Shown here one piece after another: positions 13,359-24,726 of a stretch of DNA of 64,000 bases (position 1 is its first letter; each line of letters starts with the position of its first letter). The DNA lies in contig NC_081185.1 of assembly GCF_029867415.1 (NCBI RefSeq), positions 109,296,413 to 109,360,412 of the forward strand, given 5' to 3'. Made by a program: the position numbers and the translations under genes. Source of the stretch: Vicia villosa. Its lineage: Eukaryota > Streptophyta > Magnoliopsida > Fabales > Fabaceae. Under the pieces are notes generated by a model that searched no databases, was not told the origin of the DNA, and worked only from the letters and a program-made list of their open reading frames with translations.

Positions 13359-16300
13359 GTCTGGAGGAGAAGTCAAGTTTGGAGGAGATCAGAAGGGCAA
13401 GATAATTGGCTCTGGAACTATAAAGTCTGGTAACTCTCCTTCCATTTCTAATGTACTTCTTGTAGAAGGATTAACACATAACCTCTTATCTATCAGTCAA
13501 TTAAGTGACAACGGTTATGATATAATCTTTAATCAAGAGTCTTGCAAGGCTGTAAATCAGAAGGATGGCTCAATCCTATTTACAGGCAAGAGGAAGAACA
13601 ACATTTATAAGACAGATCTGCAAGATCTTATGAGTCAGAAGGTGACGTGTCTTATGTCTGTTTCTGAAGAGCAGTGGGTCTGGCACAGAAGATTAGGTCA
13701 TGCTAGTTTGAGAAAGACTTCTCAGATTAACAAACTGAATCTGGTCAGAGGACTCCCTAATCTGAAATTCAAATCAGATGCTCTTTGTGAAGCATGTCAG
13801 AAGGGCAAGTTCTCCAAACCTGCATTCAAGTCTAAGAATGTTGTTTCTACCTCAAGGCCATTAGAACTCTTGCACATTGATCTGTTTGGACCAGTCAAAA
13901 CAGCATCTGTCAGAGGAAAGAAATATGGATTAGTCATCGTAGATGATTATAGCCGCTGGACATGGGTAAAATTCTTGAAACACAAGGATGAGACTCATTC
14001 AGTGTTCTTTGATTTCTGCATTCAGATTCAATCTGAAAAGGAGTGTAAAATCATAAAGGTCAGAAGTGATCATGGTGGTGAATTTGAGAACAGATCCTTT
14101 GAAGAATTCTTCAAAGAAAATGGTATTGCCCATGATTTCTCTTGTCCTAGAACTCCACAGCAAAATGGGGTTATAGAACGAAAGAATAGGACTCTTCAAG
14201 AAATGGCCAGAACCATGATCAATGAAACCAATATGGCTAAGCATTTCTGGGCAGAAGCAATAAACACTGCATGCTATATTCAGAACAGAATCTCTATCAG
14301 ACCTATTCTAAATAAGACTCCCTATGAATTGTGGAAGAATAGAAAGCCCAACATTTCATATTTCCATCCTTTTGGATGTGTATGCTTTATTCTGAACACT
14401 AAAGATCATCTTGGTAAGTTTGATTCCAAAGCACAAAAATGTTTTCTTCTTGGATATTCTGAACGCTCAAAAGGCTACAGAGTATACAATACTGAAACAT
14501 TGGTTGTAGAAGAATCAATCAATATCAGGTTTGATGATAAGCTTGGTTCTGAAAAACCAAAGCAGTTTGATAATTTTGCAGATTGTGATATTGACATATC
14601 AGAAGTTGTTGAGCCAAGAAGCAACGCATCAGAAGCAGAACCTCTCAGAAGCAAAGAATCGGAAGATCAAGTATCAGCTTCTCTGGAGGATCTAAGCATT
14701 TCTGAAGAGCCATCTGTCAGAAGATCATCCAGACTCATCTCTGGTCATTCAGAAGATGTCATTCTTGGAAAGAAGGATGATCCAATCAGAACAAGAGCAT
14801 TCCTTAAGAACAATGCAGACTGTCAATTAGGTCTTGTATCTTTGATCGAGCCAACTTCTGTTGATCATGCTCTAGAAGATCCAGACTGGATAATTGCTAT
14901 GCAAGAAGAACTAAATCAGTTTACAAGGAATGATGTTTGGGATCTTGTTCCTAGACCAGATGGATTCAACATAATTGGTACAAAATGGGTCTTCAGAAAC
15001 AAGCTCAGTGAGAAAGGTGAAGTGGTAAGGAACAAAGCCAGACTGGTGGCTCAGGGTTATAGTCAGCAAGAAGGGATTGACTATACAGAAACCTTTGCAC
15101 CAGTGGCCAGGTTAGAATCTATTCGTCTATTAATTTCCTTTGCCACTCAACATAACATCACTCTCTATCAAATGGATGTTAAGAGTGCCTTCTTAAATGG
15201 TTATATAGATGAAGAAGTTTATGTCCATCAACCTCCTGGTTTTGAAGACTCTATGTCTCCTAATCATGTTTTTAAACTTAAGAAATCATTGTATGGATTG
15301 AAACAGGCTCCCAGAGCTTGGTATGAACGCTTAAGTTCTTTCCTTCTGGATAATGGTTTCACTAGAGGAAAAGTGGACACTACTCTCTTTTGTAAAACCT
15401 TTAAAAAGGATATCTTAATTTGTCAAATATATGTAGATGATATTATTTTTGGAACATCTAATGCTACACTTGGAAAGGAGTTTGCTAAGTCTATGCAGGC
15501 TGAGTTTGAGATGAGCATGATGGGAGAACTCAAGTATTTCCTTGGAATTCAAATAAATCAAACATCAGAAGGAACATATGTTCACCAAACCAAGTATGTG
15601 AAGGAACTTCTGAAGAAGTTTAATCTTCTGGACTGCAAAGAAGCCAAAACTCCTATGCATCCAACATGCATCCTAGGTAAGGATGAGGTAAGTAAGAAGG
15701 TAGATCAGAAGTTATACAGAGGTATGATTGGATCTCTTCTTTATCTGACTGCTTCTAGACCTGACATTCTGTTCAGTGTTTGTTTGTGTGCTAGATTCCA
15801 ATCAGATCCTAGAGAATCTCATTTAACTGCTGTTAAGAGAATTCTAAGGTATCTGAAAGGTACTACTAATGTTGGCTTAGTTTACAGAAAATCTAAAGAA
15901 TACAACTTAGTAGGATTCTGCGATGCTGATTATGCTGGAGACAGAATTGAAAGAAAAAGTACTTCAGGAAGTTGCCAATTTCTTGGAAGTCACTTAATCT
16001 CCTGGTACAGCAAGAAGCAAGCAACCATTGCTCTATCAACCACAGAAGCAGAATATGTCGCAGCTGCTGGTTGTAGTACACAGATACTCTGGATGAAGAG
16101 TCAGTTAGAAGATTATCAGATATTTGAGAGTAACATTCCTATATTCTGTGATAATACTTCTGCTATATGTTTATCTAAGAATCCTATTCTTCATTCAAAA
16201 GCTAAACATATTGAGATTAAACATCATTTCATAAGGGACTATGTTCAGAAGGGTGTTATATCTTTAAACTTTGTTGATACAGACCATCAATGGGCTGATA

Positions 16301-16377
16301 TCTTTACAAAACCCCTGGCTGAAGATAGGTTTAAGTTCATTCTGAAGAACATCAGTATGGATTTATGCCCAGAATGA
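13243..16377 (+). CDS. SIRE-type pol polyprotein (protease, integrase, RT, RNase H)
   Basis: The open frame is shifted by one relative to gag. The first codon shown is TTG, not a real start, so translation would need a frameshift from gag. Protease WYLDSGCSRHMTG is at about residues 16-28. The gag-pre-integrase and integrase region follows, with HIDLFGP, an SDHGGEFENR block and TPQQNGVIERKNR. The reverse transcriptase has YVDD at codons 730-733 (15430-15441). The RNase H tail contains [13 protein letters not shown] and ends with TGA at 16377. No internal stops are present over 1044 codons, in keeping with the near-identical LTRs. The products copy RNA to cDNA and integrate it. Confidence 0.92.
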   Translation: MQISLAARRTKHNMSWYLDSGCSRHMTGRRSMFQDLVLKSGGEVKFGGDQKGKIIGSGTIKSGNSPSISNVLLVEGLTHNLLSISQLSDNGYDIIFNQESCKAVNQKDGSILFTGKRKNNIYKTDLQDLMSQKVTCLMSVSEEQWVWHRRLGHASLRKTSQINKLNLVRGLPNLKFKSDALCEACQKGKFSKPAFKSKNVVSTSRPLELLHIDLFGPVKTASVRGKKYGLVIVDDYSRWTWVKFLKHKDETHSVFFDFCIQIQSEKECKIIKVRSDHGGEFENRSFEEFFKENGIAHDFSCPRTPQQNGVIERKNRTLQEMARTMINETNMAKHFWAEAINTACYIQNRISIRPILNKTPYELWKNRKPNISYFHPFGCVCFILNTKDHLGKFDSKAQKCFLLGYSERSKGYRVYNTETLVVEESINIRFDDKLGSEKPKQFDNFADCDIDISEVVEPRSNASEAEPLRSKESEDQVSASLEDLSISEEPSVRRSSRLISGHSEDVILGKKDDPIRTRAFLKNNADCQLGLVSLIEPTSVDHALEDPDWIIAMQEELNQFTRNDVWDLVPRPDGFNIIGTKWVFRNKLSEKGEVVRNKARLVAQGYSQQEGIDYTETFAPVARLESIRLLISFATQHNITLYQMDVKSAFLNGYIDEEVYVHQPPGFEDSMSPNHVFKLKKSLYGLKQAPRAWYERLSSFLLDNGFTRGKVDTTLFCKTFKKDILICQIYVDDIIFGTSNATLGKEFAKSMQAEFEMSMMGELKYFLGIQINQTSEGTYVHQTKYVKELLKKFNLLDCKEAKTPMHPTCILGKDEVSKKVDQKLYRGMIGSLLYLTASRPDILFSVCLCARFQSDPRESHLTAVKRILRYLKGTTNVGLVYRKSKEYNLVGFCDADYAGDRIERKSTSGSCQFLGSHLISWYSKKQATIALSTTEAEYVAAAGCSTQILWMKSQLEDYQIFESNIPIFCDNTSAICLSKNPILHSKAKHIEIKHHFIRDYVQKGVISLNFVDTDHQWADIFTKPLAEDRFKFILKNISMDLCPE

Positions 16378-17698
16378 GAAGATGAGAAGTTCTCATGTAT
16401 GAGTATCTTCTGAAATGAATGTGAATTTTTTTTTAATCAGAAGTTCTGACTGAATTCTTTTAGAAATTATGATTCGGTTATTACTAACGTTTCATTGTCT
16501 AAGTTGATTCAGAACCTCTTTTAAAGCAAAACAGCTGTTACGTTTTATCTCGGGATGGTAAACCTGTCGTTACTATTCATGGATAAGCGCGCGTGCAGTT
16601 GAAGGGACGCCGACCATAGTAAATGCTTTCTTTTGTCGTTTTGTACATCTGAATCTTTTTAAATATTCTTTTTGATGTTGTGACAAAAAGGGGGAGAAAG
16701 ATAAATGATAAATGATTTGATTAAATCTATCAGTTGCTGGGTAAAGGCTCCCACACATTCACTAACAAGAACTGCAAGTTCTATATGGTTTAAGTGTTTT
16801 GCAGGTACAGAGAAGTGAAGTGAACCTTCAGAAGCAAACACCAGAAGCAAAACCATAAGCAGCGTTATTCTGTAAAAGGAATAAGCTCTTGGAAACTGAA
16901 GCAAGCTGAGTGCTGTCAAGCTTCAGAGATCAGAAGCAAGAAAGGAGATTGAATCAGAAGCACTGATAATAGAATTTGAATATCATTGTCTATCCTGTTC
17001 TGACAAAATTCTATTTGCTCTGATACATATAATGTTATGGCTCTGATACATTATTTGCTCTGATACATTATTTCAGCCTATATGGCTCTGATACATATAA
17101 TGTGTTCAAACATACATTTTATGTTCTAACTCGTTCATGCTGACTTTTGTCGTTTAGTTTTTGTTCTGTAACATTTCAGGATGTAGAGATGCTCTGATGA
17201 TGCTCTGGTACATTCAACAATGTTCTGATACAAATCTAGCATGAAGTGATGTTGGTAGACATTCAAAGTTCTGAAGCTATCCGAGGGAAGCAGAAATCAG
17301 AAGATGTGAATGTTCTAAAAGATCCAGAAAACTCAAGTTCTGAAGCTGTCCACGATGGAAGCAGGAATCAGAAGCTGTGAGTGTTCTAAGGATCTAAAGA
17401 AATTCAAGTTCTGAAGCTGTCCAATGGAAGCAGAAGTCAGAAGCTATGAATTCTCTGAAGGCAGAAGCTTATATGATCGTCTCTACCGAAATAATCAGGG
17501 AAGTCTTTTATCAAAGTTCTTCGAGTATTTATTTCAGGGGGAGATTATTTATCTCAGGGGGAGATTGTTAATCTCAGGGGGAGACATATTCATATGCTTA
17601 TGCTATAGCTGTGTAATTTGTCTTTTGCCGTCTACTCTTTCTGATCGCAAATTCATATCATTTATATATGTTTTTGTCATCATCAAAAAGGGGGAGAT
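16378..17698 (+). other. Post-pol region of the SIRE-type element, no env-like ORF
   Basis: This is where SIRE-lineage elements may carry an env-like gene, but no long ORF is present. It holds a PPT-like AAAAAGGGGGAGAAAG near 16685, repeated TCTGATACAT motifs (about 17017-17225), tandem units with GTTCTGAAGCTGTCC (about 17266-17450), three TCAGGGGGAGA copies (about 17534-17585), and the true PPT at 17685-17698. Confidence 0.7.
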
Positions 17699-18964
17699 TG
17701 TTAGAACAAGATTTGTTCTTATCAATTATCTTAGTTTTTATGATAACAATAATATGAATTTTGCTTAAGATAATATGGTACTCTAATCCAATGTAATTTC
17801 CCTTTCAGGAAATATATAAAGAGTACGCATAATTCAGCGCTCAGAAGTTGTGTCTCAAATGGTTCAGCATGCAACATCAGAACATGGTCTGGCAAGACAT
17901 CAGAAGATGGTCGAAGCAGAATCAGAACATGGGTCTATGGAAGCATCAGAAGAACATGAGATCAGAAGCACTGAAGATCAGAAGATGGTATCACGCAACA
18001 GAAGCACTTCAAGATCAGAAGATCAGAAGATGCTATGCACCAAGCTGTTTGACTCTGATGATATTCAAACGTCGTATTCACAAACATCAGATCAGAAGGA
18101 AGTACACGTGGCAGACTACGCTGACTGACAAAAGGAACGTTAAAGCTACTAAAGGCAACGTCAGTAGACACAGCGTGAACAAGGCTCGAGGTAGTTGACA
18201 AAAGCGTATAACATTAAATGCAATGCTGTACGGAACACGCAAAGCATTAAATGCACTCAACGGTCATCTTCTCAACGCCTATAAATATGAAGTTCTGATG
18301 AGAAGCAAGGTTAACGATTTTCGCACCAATACAATTCAAATTAACTTGCTGAAACTCTGTTAAAATCTAAACTCAGAATCTTCATCTTCATCAAAGCTCA
18401 CTACATTGCTGTTGTAATATCTTAGTGAGATTAAGCTTAAACGTTAAGAGAAATATCACAGTTGTGATTATCGCTTTTAAGAAGCATTTGTAATACTCTT
18501 GAATAGATTACATTAAATTGTAAGGAACTAGAGTGATCGTGTTGATCAGTATACTCTAGGAAGTCTTGGCAGTTGGCTGAGCAGTTTGTAACTAGAGTGA
18601 TCAGGTTGATCAGTATACTCTAGAGGAAGTCTTAGGAGTGAACTAAGCCTAGAGTGATCGTGTTGATCAGTAGACTCTAGAAAAGTCTTAGAGGGTATCT
18701 AAGCAGTTGTTCCTGGAGTGATCAAGTTGTGATCAGAAGACTCTGGAAGACTTAGTTGCGGACTAAGTGGAGAACCATTGTAATCCGTGCGATTAGTGGA
18801 TTAAATCCTCAGTTGAGGTAAATCATCTCTGCGGGGGTGGACTGGAGTAGCTTCGTTAACAGCGAACCAGGATAAAAATAATTGTGCAATTTATTTTTAT
18901 CGTCCAAGATTTAAAGTCACACTTATTCAATCCCCCCCCTTTCTAAGTGTTTTTCTATCCTTCA
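17699..18964 (+). repeat. SIRE-type 3' LTR
   Basis: 1266 bp, same length as the 5' LTR and differing visibly at one base. It is followed by the TSD copy CTTTT. Confidence 0.95.
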
Positions 18965-19019
18965 CTTTTCAATCTCATACTTTGTTGAAGGCATCTTCTC
19001 CACGCTCACCGCACCAATT
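18965..19019 (-). pseudogene. Detached gag start and PBS region of unit A
   Basis: The first codons of unit A gag (ATG at 18994, MPSTKYEIEK) and the leader/PBS are stranded here by the SIRE insertion. The same sequence is contiguous in unit B at 23461 and below, which shows the pre-insertion state. Confidence 0.9.
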
Positions 19020-19455
19020 TGTTGTGAAAAACGATACCAATAACAAAGTATAATAGGGAATTAGGGAAGAGAATAAGAACACAAGAATTGGTTATAACTG
19101 CTATTCTTTTACTTTCTCTTAAAACAAGATTACAAGTTTACAAGAATAACAAATAACCTCTCTCACCCTAAATTAGGATTTGCAGCTTAGCAATGATGAG
19201 AGACTAGTATGCTATTTATAATAAAACCTAACATACTAACTAATGGGCTTTTTCAGCAAGGCCCATTACACAAGCCAACTTAATAAACAAGCTAACTTAA
19301 CAAATTAGGGTTTAAACACTAAAACCTAATTTAACATGCTAACAACCCTAGCATCTTCGACACAAGCATGTGAACAACCTTCGACATCATGCTTAACCCT
19401 GTCGAACCAAGAAGCTACCCTTCGGCCATACTAGAGTTCGATCCAATATCTCACA
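19020..19455 (-). repeat. Shared middle LTR (5' LTR of A, 3' LTR of B)
   Basis: 436 bp. It is followed on its right by the PPT sequence of B and preceded on its left by the PBS of A, so one LTR serves both units. It differs from the right LTR at about one base (C versus T in ATGCTTAACC). Confidence 0.95.
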
Positions 19456-19498
19456 AATCTCCACCTTGGATCTAACTCTACAACATCAAGGGAACACA

Positions 19499-22400
19499 CT
19501 AGCTTTCTTCATGCAGCTTTATCAACTGCATACAGTGGAAAAACTTGCAACTCGGCAATGTCTTGGTGATCATATCAGCAGCATTGTCTTCAGTCGAAAC
19601 CTTCAGCACTTGGACTTCTCCACGCTCGATTACTCCTCTGACGAAATGCAGCCTCACATCAATGTGCTTAGTTCGCTCATGATAGGCTGAATTCTTCGAC
19701 AGGTGTATTGCACTTTGACTATCACATTTAACAGTGATACCTTGACCTTGAAGTTTCAGCTCCTTCGAAAAACCTTCAAGCCACAATGCTTCTTTCACAG
19801 CTTCAGTTAGGGCAATATACTCCGCTTCAGTGGTTGATAGAGCAACAACCTTCTGAAGTGTTGCTTTCCAACTAATTGCAGTGCCAAACATAGTGAAAAC
19901 ATATCCAGAAATAGATTTTCTGGAATCCATACAACCTGCATAATCAGAGTCGACATATCCTTCTATTACTGCTTTACTATCTTCACCCAAGGCTCCACCA
20001 TAAATTAGGACTCTATTCAGAGACCCATTTATGTACCTTAAAATCCACTTCAATGCTTGCCAGTGAGCCTTTCCAGGATTCGCCATGTACCTGCTTACAA
20101 GACTTACTGCGTATGCTATGTCGGGTCTAGTACAAACCATAGCATACATCAAAGAACCAACTATATTAGCATATGGGATGTTATTCATATAGGCTCTTTC
20201 CACATCAGTACTGGGACACTGATCAATACTCAGCTTGAATTGAGGGTTTGTTGGAGTCACAACTGGCTTCGAATTCGACATACCAAACTTTTCAAGAATC
20301 TTCCGTAGATATGCCTCTTGAGATAGGCATAACTTCGACTTCTTTCTATCTCTTCGAATGTCAATTCCAAGAATCCTGGAAGCAGCTCCCAGATCCTTCA
20401 TATCGAACTCCTTATTGAGTTCAGCCTTCACCCTCATCACATCTTCAACATTGTTGCTTGCTATGATAATATCATCCACATAAAGCAACAAAATAACAAA
20501 TGAATTACCAGGTCGAAATCTGAAGTAAACGCAGTGGTCGAACTGACTTCTAATGAAACTTATGCGTGCCATGAACTTGTCGAATCTCCTATTCCACTGT
20601 CGAGGAGATTGTTTCAGCCCATACAAAGATCTCTTTAACTTGCACACATAATCTTCCTTCCCCTTTTCGACATACCCTTCAGGTTGCCTCATCAGGATCG
20701 TTTCATCTAGATCACCATACAAGAACGCAGTCTTCACATCCATCTGTTCCAGTTCAAGATCGAACTGTGCCACCATGGCAAGCAACATTCGAATGGACCT
20801 ATGCTTCACAACAGGAGAAAACACATCATTGAAGTCGACACCTTCTTTCTGAGTGAAACCCCTTGCAACTAACCTTGCCTTGTATCTTTTCGACGTCACT
20901 CCTTCAATTCCTTCCTTAACTTTGAAAATCCATTTACAGCTGACTAACCTTGCCCCAGCAGGTTTCTTGATCAGTTCCCAAGTGTGATTATCATGAAGAG
21001 ATTTCATCTCATCATCCATGGCCTTCAGCCATTCAGTCTTATTTCGACTCCTCATAACTTCCTTATAGTCTCTAGGTTCTTCGTCTAGAATCTCACTTGC
21101 AGAGATTAAGGCATAAGCTATAAGATCGGCATATCCAAGTCTTTGAGGTGGCTTGATGACTCTTCTCGACCTATCTCTCGACAATAGGTAGTCATCGTCA
21201 GTTTCCTCAACTTCAGCATCTTCTGCTTCTTCTTCGACTTCATCTGGGATATGCAATTCAGCATCAACATGCTCCACCTCAACAGGAATTTCTACCTGTT
21301 CCAGCTCTTCGTCAGATGTTTCTGTACTTCGACCAACATCATCAGTTTTCTTAAAAGCCATTTCAGCTTCATTGAAGACTACATCTCGACTGGTGATACA
21401 CCTCCTGTGACCTGGCTCTAGGCACCATAGCCTATAAGCTTTGACTCCTTCAGGGTATCCCATGAACATGCATTTCAGAGCTCTAGGTTCGACCTTGTCT
21501 TGCCTAATGTGAGCATAGGCTACACAGCCAAATACTCTCAGTTTGTCGAGATCTGGTGGATGTCCCGACCAAACTTCTTCAGGTGTCTTCATATCTAACG
21601 CTGTCGAAGGACATCTGTTTATCAGATATGTTGCTGTCGAAACAGCCTCAGCCCAGAACACCTTCTTTAACCCCGCACTAGTCAACATGCATCTGACTCT
21701 CTCCAAAATAGTTCGATTAAACCTTTCAGCCAAACCATTTTGCTGTGGAGTACCTGCAGTAGTTCTATGCCTTGCAATACCAGAGGCAGCACAAAAACTG
21801 TCGAATGCCTCATTGCAAAATTCAAGGCCATTGTCGGTTCTCAACCTCTTGACCTTTCTGCCAGTCTGATTTTCAACCAGAGTCTTCCAACTTTTGAAAT
21901 TCTCAAAAGTTTCATCCTTAGTCTTCTGGATGAATACCCATAATTTTCTGGAATAATCATCTACTATGGATAGAAAATACCTTGCTCCTGAATGTGATGG
22001 ACACCTTGCAGGCCCCCAAAGATCAGCATGGATGTAATCAAGGGATCCATGTGTTCTTTGTTTGCCTTTGTTGAACTTCACTCTGCAAGATTTTCCAAGT
22101 ACACAGGGTTCACAAAACTTCAGCTTTTCGACTTTGTCTCCACCAAGCAGATTTTGTTTCCCTAATTCGACCAGACCCCTTTCACTGACATGGCCCAATC
22201 TCATGTGCCAGATTTCTGTTTTCGACAAAGGTTTCGTGGATGCAACATTTGTCGAACCACTTACAACTTCAGCCTCAAGGGTATACAAGCCTTGTTTCTT
22301 CACGCCTCTCAAGACTTCCTTCGACCCCTTCATGACTCTTAGGATACTTTTCTCTCCTTGGAAAACATATCCTTTCTTGTCGAATTCACCAAGAGAAAGC

Positions 22401-23461
22401 AAATTTCTCTTCAAATCAGGAACATACCTGACTTCAGTCAACAACCTTATTGACTCATCATGGAGCTTGAATCTCACAGATCCAACACCTGCAATCTTGC
22501 AAGCCTTGTTGTTTCCCAGCAATACTGATCCACCATCTTGATCACATAATTCCTCGAACAAGTCTTTGTTTGGAGTCATGTGCCAAGTGCAACCTGAATC
22601 CATAATCCACTCCTTCTTAGAGTCACTGCTTGAAACCACAAGAACATCAGATGATTCGAAATCATCTTGAACAATGGCAGCGTTGCCATTATCCTTACCT
22701 CCATGATATTTCAGGCGTTCAGGGCACACCTTTCTTGTGTGACCCTCCTTCTTACAATGGTAGCATCGAATGCCAGATGCTTCGCCACCGTAAGACTTCG
22801 ACTGGCTTTTGCCTTTCTTCTTGTCAAACTTACCATCCTTTCGTAAGAGTTTTCCTTTAACGGCCAAACCTTCGCCAACAGTCGAAGGTTTATGCTCCTT
22901 TCGTTCATTCAAGTCCTTAGAGTACAAGGCTGATTGAACTTCTTCAAACGTCAGGGACTCCCTTCCATACAAGAGAGTTTCTTTGAAGTGAGCATGTGAT
23001 CGAGGCAAAGAACACAATAGTAACAGCGCTTGATCTTCATCATCGATCTTCACATCAATATTTTCAAGATCAAGAATCAGCTTGTTGAACATATCCAACT
23101 GCTCAGCCAATACTTTGTCTTCAATCATCTTGAATGAATACAAAGCTTGCTTCAGGTAGAGTCAATTTACCAGCGATTTGGTCATATACAAACTTTCAAG
23201 TTTCACCCATAACCCTGATGCCGTCGTCTCCTTTGATACCTGCCGGAGAACCTTATCACCAAGGCTCAACAGAATTGCGCTGTGAGCTTTCTCGATCATA
23301 GTTGTCTTCTCCGCTGCCGTTAATGCAGCATTCATGGCTGCCTCTCCCTTCAACGCTTCCAAACAACCCTGCTGAACCAGTAGGGCTTTCATCTTCAAGC
23401 GCCACAGACCGAAATCATTCACTCCGGTGAACTTTTCAATCTCATACTTTGTTGAAGGCAT
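19499..23461 (-). pseudogene. Copia gag-pol polyprotein of unit B, one nonsense codon
   Basis: Gag begins at ATG 23461 (MPSTKYEIEK). A TGA at 23164-23162, after SLVN, interrupts gag. A 1214-residue frame then runs unbroken to the stop at 19499 with the same motifs as unit A: CCHC knuckle, protease DSG, HHCC integrase with D-D-x35-E, YVDD reverse transcriptase and the STTEAEY RNase H block. The identical stop in unit A shows it predates the duplication. At the integrase VxDYSRK motif B has Asp where A has Asn. Apart from this one codon the unit looks intact. It is transcribed from the right LTR (23487-23922). Confidence 0.9.
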
Positions 23462-23486
23462 CTTCTCCACGCTCACCGCACCAATT

Positions 23487-23922
23487 TGTTGTGAAAAACG
23501 ATACCAATAACAAAGTATAATAGGGAATTAGGGAAGAGAATAAGAACACAAGAATTGGTTATAACTGCTATTCTTTTACTTTCTCTTAAAACAAGATTAC
23601 AAGTTTACAAGAATAACAAATAACCTCTCTCACCCTAAATTAGGATTTGCAGCTTAGCAATGATGAGAGACTAGTATGCTATTTATAATAAAACCTAACA
23701 TACTAACTAATGGGCTTTTTCAGCAAGGCCCATTACACAAGCCAACTTAATAAACAAGCTAACTTAACAAATTAGGGTTTAAACACTAAAACCTAATTTA
23801 ACATGCTAACAACCCTAGCATCTTCGACACAAGCATGTGAACAACCTTCGACATCATGTTTAACCCTGTCGAACCAAGAAGCTACCCTTCGGCCATACTA
23901 GAGTTCGATCCAATATCTCACA
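23487..23922 (-). repeat. Right LTR (5' LTR of unit B)
   Basis: 436 bp ending TCTCACA and followed by the TSD ATTAT at 23923-23927, matching 5665-5669. Confidence 0.95.
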
Positions 23923-24091
23923 ATTATAATAAAAAATTTAGTAAATTTTTCTCTTATAATAAAGACAAAAAAAAGTAGTACACAGATTTATTTCATTATT
24001 ATAGTGACTTTCTTTTTAAGTTGTTGATTTATTACACTAATATATAAATATAAATAAATATTATCGGTGATTATATTTTATATCAATAATT

Positions 24092-24726
24092 TGTTGAAAA
24101 TAAATTGAGTTGTGTGGAGAAATAAGTATGAATTCTAATACGTTGTTTAGAAAAGAGAAGGTTTAGCACTTTATAAATGAGATGACCCATATATTTATCA
24201 ACTTAACGTTTTGGGTGATTATGTGGCGTCTCTCTTATTTGTTGGGTGAATCTTTGATCTTTAGGTGAGTGTTTGACCCGATGTGAATGTTTTCCCCTTA
24301 ATGATGACGCAACAGTGATATCAAAGCCCGGTTCAAGAAAGAGACTCGAAAGTCCTCCTGACATGGTGTTCAGTCGGTGTGTCCCATTGAAGTGCCCATG
24401 AGGAGATATAGGTGTCTCTCAATGGCGGTACAAGCATGTGGATGAAAGAGTTTCCGCTTGAGGGAGAGTATAGTGGATGAACTCACACTTGAGGGGGAGA
24501 TTGTTAAGAATAAATTGAATTGTGTGAAGAAACAAGTGTGAGTTCTAAGTCCCGCATTGCTTAGAAAAGTGGAGGTTGAGCACTTTATAAATAAGAGGAC
24601 TCATACACCTATCACCTTAGGCTTTTGGGTGATTATGCGGCGTCTCTCTCATTTGTTTGGGTGAGTCTTTGATCTTTAGGTGAGTCTTTGACATGTGAAT
24701 GTTTTCCCCTCAATGATGACTCAACA
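24092..24726 (+). mobile_element. TRIM (miniature LTR retrotransposon), complete
   Basis: 635 bp. LTRs 24092-24314 (223 bp) and 24502-24726 (225 bp) begin TGTT and end CAACA. The internal 187 bp is non-coding. It begins GTGATATCAAAGCC, a Met-type PBS variant, and ends in a GAGGGGGAGAT PPT. Perfect TSD TAATT at 24087-24091 and 24727-24731. The LTRs carry a TTTATAAAT/TTTATAAAT-type TATA region. With no coding capacity it depends on enzymes of other elements. The LTRs differ noticeably, so it is older than the SIRE insertion. The surrounding repeat exists without it at 32583-33160. Confidence 0.93.

Larger units (their letters stand above)
10087..18964 (+). mobile_element. Complete SIRE/Maximus-type Ty1-copia element
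   Basis: 8878 bp with 1266-bp LTRs (10087-11352, 17699-18964) starting TGTTAGAACAAG and ending TCCTTCA. Perfect 5-bp TSD CTTTT (10082-10086 and 18965-18969). A PBS resembling the initiator-Met type follows the left LTR, and a PPT (AAAAAGGGGGAGAT) precedes the right LTR. The only LTR difference I see is G10127 versus T17739, so insertion is very recent. Domain order gag-protease-integrase-RT-RNase H is Copia. Size, long LTRs and a long post-pol region fit the SIRE/Maximus lineage. It sits inside gag of unit A. Confidence 0.95.
5670..23922 (-). mobile_element. Tandem (three-LTR) Copia retrotransposon A-B, Tnt1/Tork-like
   Basis: Three 436-bp LTRs (5670-6105, 19020-19455, 23487-23922), all TGTTGTG...TCTCACA, alternate with two internal regions in the same minus orientation. 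The outer borders are flanked by a perfect 5-bp duplication ATTAT (5665-5669 and 23923-23927). The middle LTR serves as 5' LTR of unit A and 3' LTR of unit B. On the minus strand the PPT (AAGGTGGAGATT) abuts the left and middle LTRs. The PBS region (AATTGGTGCGGTGAGC) abuts the middle and right LTRs. Unit A is interrupted by a younger plus-strand element. The A and B polyproteins differ at only about three residues. The single outer TSD implies one insertion followed by LTR-LTR unequal exchange, or insertion of a tandem cDNA. Confidence 0.9.

Noticed and set aside
24092..24726. Cassandra-type TRIM with 5S rRNA in the LTR
   Set aside because: No 5S A box, intermediate element or C box pattern is visible in the LTRs.
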